Source: Pseudomonas sp. L5B5 (GTDB lineage Bacteria; Pseudomonadota; Gammaproteobacteria; Pseudomonadales; Pseudomonadaceae). From it: a stretch of DNA of 64,000 nt. This document shows positions 18,590 through 25,858 of this stretch, in pieces (positions within the stretch are counted from its first letter, which is position 1; each line of letters starts with the position of its first letter). Position numbers and translations under genes: made by a program. Below the pieces are notes generated by a model. That model did no database searches and had not been told where the DNA came from. It saw only the letters and a program-made list of their open reading frames with translations. The stretch spans positions 6,683,501-6,747,500 of the forward strand of contig NZ_CP084742.1 of assembly GCF_020520285.1 (NCBI RefSeq), in the 5' to 3' direction.

Positions 18590-19558
18590 ATGACCCAGCC
18601 CATTGGCAGCAGTACGCAAACAAGGGCTGGCCAACAGCGTCACCTGCCACACCTCCTTTTCCGTCTGACCGCAGCACTCTTGCTCGGCATCGGGCTCCTC
18701 ACCCCAACCGCGCAAGCCAACCCCACCACCACCTACCGCGGCACTCTCGGTTCCACCCCGGTTGAACTGGCGCTTACCTACGACTCGCGATACGGCGGCG
18801 GTATGTCTGGCTACTGGTTTTCCGAGGCCGAGCGCCTGCCCATGGCCTTGGAATCCACGCCTTTCCATCCTGGCTCCGCGCTCTTGATCAACATCATGGA
18901 CAACCCGACCCTGCCGGCGACAGCGGTGTCGTTGCAGCCGTTCGCCGAGGGGGCGGACGTGTTGCAGGGCAGTCTGGTGGATTTGCGCACGGGCACGCAG
19001 CAGCCGTTGCAGTTGCAGCGGGTGGCGCGCTTTGGCGACAGTCAGCGGACGGCTTTCGAGGCCGATGTGCTGCAGCCGGTGTTCGATCGGGATTTCTATT
19101 TCAGTGTGCATGCGGTGGGCAAGGCCGGGGAGGATGTTGCGCGGGTGGACAGTATCCGGGTGATGAGTCGTACCACCGGCAAGCGGGTGCAGGAGATCCG
19201 GGGGCAGTGGTGCCTGTCGTCGGTCGGCACCAGGACCCTGACCTTCGGGCATTTCCAGGCCGAGGCGCGGATCGATTTCCAGGTGCAGGGCCATCGCCTG
19301 GATGAGTCGGATGGCCGGGTGTGGTGCGCGCCGACCCAGTATTACCTGTTCAACCGCGAGAACCGTGAGTACCTGCGCCATCCGCTGTTGGAGCAGTTCG
19401 CGGTGGACGGTTCGTTGCGCTTTTCCCCCAGTGGTCAGATGGAGTTCAGCAAGCAGGCCTTTGTCAATTACGACAAGCGCATTCAGCGTTGGGATTATTA
19501 CCGGGTAATCACCCCTGACCGGCTGGAATATCTGTCGTCGGGCGAGGAGCGTTTCTGA
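18590..19558 (+). CDS. Secreted hypothetical protein (322 aa)
   Basis: Starts at ATG 18590 with AAGGAG eight bases upstream. A long n-region precedes a hydrophobic signal core (FRLTAALLLGIGLLTP) and an AQA-NP cleavage site near residue 43. The mature protein opens with TTYRGTLGSTPVELALTY and alternates predicted beta strands throughout. The C-terminal part is rich in aromatic and charged residues (WDYYRVITPDRLEYLS). It overlaps the next gene as TGATG, and the two open with related motifs, so they are probably paralogues acting together in the periplasm or outside. Family not recognised. Confidence 0.75.
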   Translation: MTQPIGSSTQTRAGQQRHLPHLLFRLTAALLLGIGLLTPTAQANPTTTYRGTLGSTPVELALTYDSRYGGGMSGYWFSEAERLPMALESTPFHPGSALLINIMDNPTLPATAVSLQPFAEGADVLQGSLVDLRTGTQQPLQLQRVARFGDSQRTAFEADVLQPVFDRDFYFSVHAVGKAGEDVARVDSIRVMSRTTGKRVQEIRGQWCLSSVGTRTLTFGHFQAEARIDFQVQGHRLDESDGRVWCAPTQYYLFNRENREYLRHPLLEQFAVDGSLRFSPSGQMEFSKQAFVNYDKRIQRWDYYRVITPDRLEYLSSGEERF

Positions 19559-20241
19559 TGCGCGGGTTTGATCTTGCTCGGGGGTTGGTGGCTGGGTTGT
19601 TGGCGCTGTGGTTGCTGCCGGCGCAGGCGTCCCATGGGGTGTATGAGGGCACGGTGGGCAAGCAGGCGATTGTCTTGACCCTGGGCAGCCAGAATGCGCT
19701 CTACCAGGGCACCTATGCCTATCAGCGCTATCGCACGCCGATCCGTCTCAAGCCGACCTTGAACTTCAGCAGCGTGCTGGCCATGGATGAGTTGGATGAG
19801 CAAGGTTTGCCAGTGGCGCGCCTGCAGTTCAATGACTTGATGAACTACCGCCAGCAGGAGCAGGTACGCGGCACCTGGACCAGTTATCGCACGGGCAAGA
19901 CCTTGCCCATTGCGCTGAAGCTGGTGGGCCTGGTGGATTCGGATCGCTCGTGGCCGCAGCCGGTCACCACGCTGTTGCAGAGCGCTTCCACCAAGCGCTG
20001 GTACTTCCAGGTGCCGATGCCGGGCAATGATCAAAGGATCACGACGGTGGAGGTGATGGACAAGGCCACTGGCAAGTTGCTGGTGAGCCTGGCGATCGCG
20101 GCACCGGGGTGTCCGAATCAGGGGGTGGATACCTTGCAGTTGCAGGGTGAGGGAGAGCAACTGCGGATCGCTTTCAAGGACTGCACGTTTCCGGGGTTTC
20201 GCTGGAATGAGGGCGGTGGGAGCTTTGCACCGTTGCCTTGA
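19558..20241 (+). CDS. Secreted hypothetical protein (227 aa), paralogue of the previous gene
   Basis: ATG at 19558 overlaps the upstream stop by one base. The signal peptide (GLVAGLLALWLLPAQA) ends at AQA-SH. The mature start HGVYEGTVGKQAIVLTLGSQ parallels TTYRGTLGSTPVELALTY in the preceding protein and GVWTGTLGK at 103, suggesting a shared beta-barrel-like fold binding a small ligand or polymer. Two late Cys (APGCPN and FKDCTF) could form a disulphide. Function unknown. Confidence 0.75.
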   Translation: MRGFDLARGLVAGLLALWLLPAQASHGVYEGTVGKQAIVLTLGSQNALYQGTYAYQRYRTPIRLKPTLNFSSVLAMDELDEQGLPVARLQFNDLMNYRQQEQVRGTWTSYRTGKTLPIALKLVGLVDSDRSWPQPVTTLLQSASTKRWYFQVPMPGNDQRITTVEVMDKATGKLLVSLAIAAPGCPNQGVDTLQLQGEGEQLRIAFKDCTFPGFRWNEGGGSFAPLP

Positions 20242-20302
20242 GGCAGGGGATGGGTGTGCTGCAGTTTGCAGGCGCCGGGTGGTGAGAAAAGGAGTATTGA
20301 AC

Positions 20303-20803
20303 GTGGACACTGTGGAGCCCCGTATGGATGACAAGCAATCCCCTGTGCTGATTCAGGTGTACATGGCCGATGATGATGGCGCCGTGCGCGAGGAGCTGCT
20401 GGCGCGCCGGATCGACGGGGATACTTACGAGTTGCTGTCCTCGCCGGGGCTGGCGCAAAACCTGGCGCGGGGCGATATCGTTTCCATTCGCCATCCCGAT
20501 GCTCCGGCGCAAGTGCTGAAGCGGGGCGGGAATTTCTGCATCCAGATCTACGCCGACTACATTGATCCGGCGGTGATTACGGCACTCGAAAGCGATGTCA
20601 TTCGTGAGCTGGAAGGAACTCTGGATGGGGTGTGCGGGGGGACGCTAGCGTTGGCGGTCCCGGCAAAAAACGGGATGGAGAACATCAACCGGTTTTTCGA
20701 TGGTTTCCGCGAAAAGACCGGGATCCAGTGGTACTACGCGAACGTCTATCAGAACCTCGATGACGATGAAGACGAGACGCTGTTGAACTGGTGGTTGGAC
20801 TGA
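20303..20803 (+). CDS. DUF4265-like hypothetical protein
   Basis: About 166 residues. A GTG at 20303 has AAGGAG eight bases upstream; the ATG at 20324 also has GGAG six bases upstream, so the start is uncertain. The product is soluble and acidic. Its middle (EELLARRIDGDTYELLSSPG, ARGDIVSIR) and a G-G-N-F motif fit the DUF4265 layout, which is common in immunity-like and stand-alone bacterial genes. The end carries DDDEDETLLNWWLD. It follows the two secreted proteins by about 60 bases. Confidence 0.65.
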   Translation: MDTVEPRMDDKQSPVLIQVYMADDDGAVREELLARRIDGDTYELLSSPGLAQNLARGDIVSIRHPDAPAQVLKRGGNFCIQIYADYIDPAVITALESDVIRELEGTLDGVCGGTLALAVPAKNGMENINRFFDGFREKTGIQWYYANVYQNLDDDEDETLLNWWLD

Positions 20804-20894
20804 TTCAAGTGGTCCGCGATGGTGTTGCTCTCGGGTGTGGCGGGGCGGCGTAGATGGTTTCGATATTGGTGCCGGCGAGGGCGGTCTTGAGGAC

Positions 20895-20921
20895 GCCTTC
20901 GCCGGCAAGCCGGCTCCTACA
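20895..20921. repeat. REP element (single)
   Basis: GCCTTCGCCGGCAAGCCGGC followed by TCCTACA is the right-arm form of the REP palindrome also found at 25811-25838. It lies just after the stop of the convergent MFS gene. Confidence 0.8.
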
Positions 20922-20932
20922 GTGGGGCGGCG

Positions 20933-22252
20933 TCAGGCAGTTTGTAGCCGTGCTGTCTTGCGTACGTGGTTGACCATCAAGCCCAGCCCGCCGCCGATCA
21001 GCAGGATGGCGGCCATGAAGTACATCGCGGCCTGGGTATTGCCCGTTACCTGAGTCAGCCAGCCCACCACGATGGTGCTGAAGAATCCGGCCACGTTGCC
21101 CAGGGTGTTGATCAATGCCACGCCCGCGGCAGCTGCGGCGCCGCCCACTACGGCGGTGGGCAGGCCCCAGAACACCGGCAGGCTGCTGATCATGGCGGCG
21201 GTGCCGATGATCAGGCCGAGCATGGCCAATACCAGGTTGTCGCCGAAGAAGGTGCCGAAGGCCACGCCTAGCGCGCCAATTCCGGCGCAGACTGCCAGGT
21301 GCCAGCGGTACTCGCCGTGGCGGTCCGAGCTGCGGCCCACCAGCACCATGGTCACAGCTGCGGCGGCGTAGGGCAGGGCGGTGAGTACGCCGATGGCCCA
21401 GGGCTGCTGCACGCCGCTGTTGCGGATGATGGTGGGCAGCCAGAAGCTGATGACGTATTGGCCCAGCACCAGGCAGAAGTACACCGCGCCCAGCAGCCAG
21501 ATCTGTGGGTTGAGCAGGCCGTCGCGCAGGCGGTGGCTTTGTTTGTGGGCGGCTTCACGGTCTATGGCGGCTTGCATGCCGTGGCGTTCTTCGGGGGTGA
21601 GCCAGTGGGCGTCGGCGATGCGGTCGCGCAGGAGGAAGAACACCGCGGCACCGAGGGCCACGGCGGGCAGGCCTTCGATGACGAACAGCCATTGCCAGCC
21701 GGCGTAGCCGGACACGCCGTTGAGGTGTTGCAGGATCAGCCCGGAGATCAGGGAGCCGAACAGGCTGGAAATCGGCAGGGCCATGATGAACAGGGCGGTC
21801 ATCACTCCTCGGCGCTGGCTGGGGAACCAGGTGGTGAGGTAGAAGATAATGCCGGGGAAGAAGCCGGCTTCGGCAATGCCGATCAGCAGCCGCAACACGT
21901 AGAAGGTCAGCGGCGTCTGGATGAACATCATGGCCGCTGACAGCAGGCCCCAGGTGACCATGATCCGCGCGATCCAGCGCCGCGCGCCGAAGCGGTGCAG
22001 GGCGATATTGCTGGGGATCTCGAACAACAGGTAGCCGACGAAGAAGATCCCGGCGCCGAGGCCGTACACCGCTTCGCTGAACTTCAGGTCGTCGAGCATC
22101 TGCAGCTTGGCGAAGCCGACGTTGACCCGGTCCAGGTAGGCCACCAGGTAACACAAAATCAGCAGCGGGATGATGCGCCAGGCGGTCTTGCGGTAGGCCG
22201 AGTGCAGGGCCGCGTCGTCGAGGGCCGCAGGCGGCGGGGAAGGTGGGTTCAT
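20933..22252 (-). CDS. MFS transporter, anion:cation symporter (ACS) family
   Basis: 439-residue, twelve-helix permease. The first helix carries LCYLVAYLDRVNVGFAKLQM, the hallmark of ACS-type carriers for organic acids such as phthalate, galactonate or tartrate. The family motif RLLIGIAEAGFFPGIIFYL follows helix 4, and the linker has the charged WLTPEERHGMQAAI stretch. It is the last gene of a same-strand set with a LysR regulator and an FAD-dependent 2-hydroxyacid oxidase, so the likely cargo is a hydroxy- or sugar acid used by that enzyme. Confidence 0.92.
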   Translation of the reverse strand: MNPPSPPPAALDDAALHSAYRKTAWRIIPLLILCYLVAYLDRVNVGFAKLQMLDDLKFSEAVYGLGAGIFFVGYLLFEIPSNIALHRFGARRWIARIMVTWGLLSAAMMFIQTPLTFYVLRLLIGIAEAGFFPGIIFYLTTWFPSQRRGVMTALFIMALPISSLFGSLISGLILQHLNGVSGYAGWQWLFVIEGLPAVALGAAVFFLLRDRIADAHWLTPEERHGMQAAIDREAAHKQSHRLRDGLLNPQIWLLGAVYFCLVLGQYVISFWLPTIIRNSGVQQPWAIGVLTALPYAAAAVTMVLVGRSSDRHGEYRWHLAVCAGIGALGVAFGTFFGDNLVLAMLGLIIGTAAMISSLPVFWGLPTAVVGGAAAAAGVALINTLGNVAGFFSTIVVGWLTQVTGNTQAAMYFMAAILLIGGGLGLMVNHVRKTARLQTA

Positions 22253-22300
22253 GGCTAGCCTCTTTATTCTTGTTGTCGAAGCAATGGATGAAACAGCGGT

Positions 22301-23248
22301 TCAGGCCTCGGGCAGCAGGCGGGTGGCGGGCCATTCGCCAGAGCGGCTCATGTCGCGCACCACCTGGGCGAACAGGTTGGCGATGGCGCTGCGCAGGTTG
22401 CTGCCGGGCAGGGCCTCGCAGACGCAGATGCCCAGGGTGCGGAAGACTTCCCGGGGCTGGATGGCGTGGGCCACCAGCCGACCTTCGGCGACTTCGCGCA
22501 GGGCCAGGTTCAGCGGCATGATGCTGGGGCCGATGCCGGCTTCCACGGCGCTCTTGAGGATGTGCACCGAGTTGACCTCCATGGCCACTTGGGCCGGTGG
22601 CAAGTGCAGGCGTTCCAGGGCCTGGTCGACGCAGGCCCGGGTGCTGTGGCTGTGGGCGCGGCTGGGAAACACCAGTGGCCGGGCCACGGCTTCGGCCAGG
22701 GTGACGTCGCCTGCTGGCGGCGCGTGGCAGTCGTCGGCGCGGTGGATCAGGTAGAAGTCTTCTTCCAGCAGCGGGCTGAAGCTGACCTGCGGCGGCAGGC
22801 CGATGGGGGTGAACAGGGCAATGTCGACCCGACCCCGCACTAGTTGGTCCACCAGGTTGCCGGTGAGTTCTTCATTGAGGTGCAGCTCGACCTTGGGGTA
22901 GGTACGGGCCACGGCCTGGATCAGCGGCAGGGCCACGGTGCTGGCCACGCTCTGGGGCAGGGCGACGACGATGGAGCCGCTGAGTGCGCCGGGTTCGCTG
23001 CTGACTGCGGCGCGGGCGTCCTGCAGGTGCTTGAGCAGGCCCTGGGCGTATTCGTAGAACAGCTTGCCGGCGTCGTTGACGCGGATGCCGCTGTTGCTGC
23101 GATGGAAGAGTTGCGCGCCGAGGTCGGCTTCCAGGGCCGACATCTGCTTGCTCAGGGCCGATTGCGCCACGTGCACGTCCCGGGCGGCGCGGGACAGGCT
23201 GCCGGCATCGACCACGGCGACAAAATACTTCAGCTGGCGGATTTCCAT
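22301..23248 (-). CDS. LysR-family transcriptional regulator
   Basis: 315 residues. The N-terminal winged HTH (IRQLKYFVAVVDAGSLSRAA, then QSALSKQMSALEADLGAQLF) is standard, and the periplasmic-binding-like effector domain runs from about residue 90. It most resembles the Nac/CbbR-like branch with a VVALPQSVAS opening of the effector domain. It lies between the oxidase and transporter genes on the same strand, with about 50 bases to the transporter and 24 to the oxidase, and probably controls both in response to the transported acid. Confidence 0.92.
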   Translation of the reverse strand: MEIRQLKYFVAVVDAGSLSRAARDVHVAQSALSKQMSALEADLGAQLFHRSNSGIRVNDAGKLFYEYAQGLLKHLQDARAAVSSEPGALSGSIVVALPQSVASTVALPLIQAVARTYPKVELHLNEELTGNLVDQLVRGRVDIALFTPIGLPPQVSFSPLLEEDFYLIHRADDCHAPPAGDVTLAEAVARPLVFPSRAHSHSTRACVDQALERLHLPPAQVAMEVNSVHILKSAVEAGIGPSIMPLNLALREVAEGRLVAHAIQPREVFRTLGICVCEALPGSNLRSAIANLFAQVVRDMSRSGEWPATRLLPEA

Positions 23249-23272
23249 GGGTGCTCCTTGGCGGCCGTGGTC

Positions 23273-24697
23273 TTAGTCGATTGCCGGGCCGCGGGGGAAG
23301 ATCTTGCCCGGGTTCATCAGTTGCCGCGGGTCGAGGGCGGCCTTGATTGCCGCCATCACGTCCACCGCGTTCTGCCCGTGCTCCAGGCTCATGTAGGCCT
23401 GCTTGGTCAGGCCGACGCCGTGCTCGCCGGTGCAGGAACCCTGCAGGGCGATGGCCCGTTCCGCCAGGCGCTGGGCCACGCCGTCGGCGCGCCGCACTTC
23501 CTCGGGGTCGTCGGGGTTGACCAGGATCACCGCGTGGAAATTGCCGTCGCCGACATGGCCGAAGATCGGCGCCAGCAGGCCTTGCTGTTGCAGGTCGGCG
23601 GCGGTGGCTTCGATGCATTCGGCCAGGCGCGAGATCGGCACCACGGCGTCGGTGGTCAGGGCGCGGCAGCCGGGGCGCAGGGCCACGGCGGCGAAATAGC
23701 CATCGTGCCGCGCCTGCCACAGGCGGCTGCGGTCTTCCGGGTGCACCGCCCATTCGAAGTCCTGGCCGCCGTGTTCGTCGGCCAGCAGGCGGATGGTTTC
23801 CACCTGTTCCTTGACCGAGGACTCCGAGCCGTGCAGCTCGAAGAACAGCGACGGCGCCTCGTTCAATTGAGTTTTGCTGTAGGCGTTCAGGGCGCGCACG
23901 GTGAGGGCGTCGATCAGTTCGATACGGGCAATCGGCACCCCCAGCTGGATGGCCTGGATCACCATTTGCACCGCTTGATCAACGCTGGGGAAATTGCACA
24001 CCGCAGCAGAAATCGCTTCGGGAATCGGGTGCAGCTTCACCGTCAGCTCGGCCACCGTGGCCAGGGTGCCGCCGGAGCCCACCAGCAGGTGGGTGAGGTC
24101 GTAACCCGAGGAGGATTTGCGTGCCCGGCCGCCGGTGTGCAGCACGCGGCCGTCGGCCAGTACCGCGGTCAGCGCCAGGACGTTTTCGCGCATGGTGCCA
24201 TAGCGCACGGCGTTGGTGCCGGAGGCCCGGGTCGCCGCCATGCCGCCCAGGGAGGCGTCGGCGCCAGGGTCGATGGGGAAGAACAGGCCGGTGCCGTGCA
24301 GCGCGGCGTTGAGCTGCTTGCGGGTTACCCCCGGTTGCACGGTGACGTCCATGTCGTCGACGCGGATTTGCAGAATCTGGTTCATCGCCGACACATCGAT
24401 GCATATCCCGCCGTGAACCGCATGCAGCCAGCCTTCCAGGGAGCTGCCGCTGCCGTAGGGAATGATCGGCACCCGATGGCGGTGGCAGGCCTGTTGCACG
24501 GCGATGATTTCGTCGAGGTGATTGACGAAAGCCACCCCTTGCGGCGGCAGCGGATCGAGGGCGGAGATGTCCCGGCCGTGGTGCTCGCGAACACTGGCGG
24601 AGGTGCTGAAGCGCTGGCCCAGCAGGCGGGTCAGTTCATCCACTAGGGCGGCGGGCAAGGGCTGGAGTCGGGCGGTATCGGGGGCAGGGGGCAGCAT
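23273..24697 (-). CDS. FAD-dependent 2-hydroxyacid (D-lactate/glycolate-type) dehydrogenase
   Basis: 474 residues from ATG 24697 (GGAGA upstream); the frame from 24757 is longer but lacks a ribosome site. The PCMH-type FAD domain (about 45-225) has IIPYGSGSSLEGW, the ADASLGGMAATRASGTNAVRYGT-region loop and the SGYDLTHLLVGSGGTL motif. The C-terminal substrate domain has HVGDGNFH and GSCTGEHGVGLTK, and ends MNPGKIFPRG. This is the GlcD/DLD group that oxidises D-2-hydroxy acids and passes electrons to quinone or an electron carrier. First gene of the set with LysR and the ACS permease. Confidence 0.92.
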   Translation of the reverse strand: MLPPAPDTARLQPLPAALVDELTRLLGQRFSTSASVREHHGRDISALDPLPPQGVAFVNHLDEIIAVQQACHRHRVPIIPYGSGSSLEGWLHAVHGGICIDVSAMNQILQIRVDDMDVTVQPGVTRKQLNAALHGTGLFFPIDPGADASLGGMAATRASGTNAVRYGTMRENVLALTAVLADGRVLHTGGRARKSSSGYDLTHLLVGSGGTLATVAELTVKLHPIPEAISAAVCNFPSVDQAVQMVIQAIQLGVPIARIELIDALTVRALNAYSKTQLNEAPSLFFELHGSESSVKEQVETIRLLADEHGGQDFEWAVHPEDRSRLWQARHDGYFAAVALRPGCRALTTDAVVPISRLAECIEATAADLQQQGLLAPIFGHVGDGNFHAVILVNPDDPEEVRRADGVAQRLAERAIALQGSCTGEHGVGLTKQAYMSLEHGQNAVDVMAAIKAALDPRQLMNPGKIFPRGPAID

Positions 24698-24840
24698 CGG
24701 GCAATCTCCGGTTTGTTGTTCGCACCCTTGGCTGGGCCAGGGCGGGGAGTTGCCCATATCCTAACTGCATGAACGTGGTGCCGGTCGTGCAGATTGGAGA
24801 TGGCCTTATCGCGAGGGCAGATGGTCGCCGCCCCGCCCCA

Positions 24841-24919
24841 TACAGGAGCTGGCTTGCCAGCGAAGGCGTCCTTGAGACAAGCGCCAGTCGTGTGGGCCCC
24901 TTCGCCGGCGAGCCTGTAA
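24841..24919. repeat. BIME: two inverted REP units
   Basis: Left unit ACAGGAGCTGGCTTGCCAGC plus GAAGG and a degenerate right unit CCTTCGCCGGCGAGCCTGTA enclose about 30 unrelated bases. It occupies the space between the oxidase gene and the second toxin-antitoxin locus. Confidence 0.75.
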
Positions 24920-25084
24920 GGCATGTCTGTATTTACCGTAAGCAGTGGCTGCTCTCGATGATTGCGACCACCCTCGGTGGTTAGTTGATCAAATGCCCAA
25001 CCCTCGCGATGTCCCGCTGTCGGAGGGGGTATTGGGCTTTCTTGGGCTAGCAGGTTGTATCGGACGAATGCCTGTCTGTTCGTC

Positions 25085-25103
25085 TATACGGCCTTGCCGT
25101 ATA
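25085..25103. promoter_or_regulatory. Palindromic operator of the second toxin-antitoxin locus
   Basis: TATACGG-CCTTG-CCGTATA is a perfect 7-base inverted repeat ending ten bases before the toxin ATG. Its place and symmetry suit binding of the downstream helix-turn-helix antitoxin and overlap the expected promoter. Confidence 0.7.
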
Positions 25104-25113
25104 TGGTGGGGTC

Positions 25114-25431
25114 ATGTAGACCGTCATCGAAACTGAGGTCTTCAAGCGGTACGCCGAGCCGATCTGGAACGACACCGAGCGCTTGGAGTTCATCACCTGG
25201 CTGGTCGCTGACCCATGGGCCGGGGATGTGATCCCCGGTACCGGAGGGCTGCGCAAGGTTCGCTGGTCGTACAGTGGCAGTGGCAAGCGCGGCGGTACAC
25301 GAGTCATCTACTACAACCTGCTTTCGGAAGGTCTCATCTGGTTGTTGATCGTCTACACCAAGGCGAAGTTCGACAACTTGCCCAGTGGCTTTCTGAATCA
25401 ATTGAAAGAGGGAATCAGGCATGGACCATGA
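25114..25431 (+). pseudogene. HigB/RelE-type toxin gene with a stop at codon 2
   Basis: The expected start reads ATG TAG ACC GTC ATC GAA. The TAG is in frame with a complete RelE-like toxin: TVIETEVFKRYAEPIW, then FITWLVADPWAGDVIPGTGG, LRKVRW, RVIYYNLL and LLIVYTKAKFDNL, the HigB/YgjN-like pattern. A Gln codon CAG at that place would restore it with one base change. The only downstream in-frame start is a TTG at 25183, which would lose the first 23 residues. The toxin is therefore probably dead or very weakly made. Its 3' end overlaps the antitoxin by 11 bases. Confidence 0.75.
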
Positions 25432-25705
25432 ACTGCAGCAGTTTCAGAAGGATTTGCTGACTTCAGTGGGCCAGATGAAAGCCAGCAAGGCGGCGCGTGC
25501 CACGACGGTAAAGCTGTCCGTGGCGGCAGAGGCCCGGGCCAAGGTGGGCCTGTCTCAGAGTGCATTCGCCACGTTGTTGGGAGTCAGCCTGCGCACGCTA
25601 CAGGATTGGGAGCAAGGCCGGCGCCAGCCGACGGGCGCGGCGCAAACGCTGTTGCGTGTGGCCAGCCAGTACCCTGAAGCCTTGCGTGCTTTGCAGCCGG
25701 TGTGA
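25421..25705 (+). CDS. HTH (XRE/NadS-like) antitoxin
   Basis: 94 residues. The C-terminal half is a Cro/CI helix-turn-helix (ARAKVGLSQSAFATLLGVSL, then RTLQDWEQGRRQPTGAAQTL), the same type as HigA/NadS antitoxins encoded after their toxins. The N-terminal part (MDHELQQFQKDLLTSVGQMK) would contact the toxin. It appears intact although the toxin carries a stop codon. Presumed to bind the palindrome at 25085. Confidence 0.88.
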   Translation: MDHELQQFQKDLLTSVGQMKASKAARATTVKLSVAAEARAKVGLSQSAFATLLGVSLRTLQDWEQGRRQPTGAAQTLLRVASQYPEALRALQPV

Positions 25706-25725
25706 CGGTGAGCAATGCGATAGCC

Positions 25726-25751
25726 AGCCGGTCTTGAGGACCGGCTTTTTT
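25726..25751 (+). terminator. Rho-independent terminator after the antitoxin
   Basis: AGCCGGTC pairs with GACCGGCT around the loop TTGAG and is followed by a T run. Confidence 0.92.
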
Positions 25752-25770
25752 GTGTATGCCTGAAAGACCC

Positions 25771-25838
25771 GTGTAGGAGCTGGCTTGCCAGCGAAGGGGC
25801 CTGTGAGATCGCCTTCGCCGGCAAGCCGGCTCCTACAA
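25771..25838. repeat. BIME: complete pair of inverted REP units
   Basis: GTGTAGGAGCTGGCTTGCCA then GCGAAGG, and the inverted CCTTCGCCGGCAAGCCGGCT then CCTACA, surround about 18 bases. This is the best-preserved copy in the window and serves as reference for the others. Confidence 0.9.
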
Positions 25839-25858
25839 CGGCCTAGGACAGTTATGCC

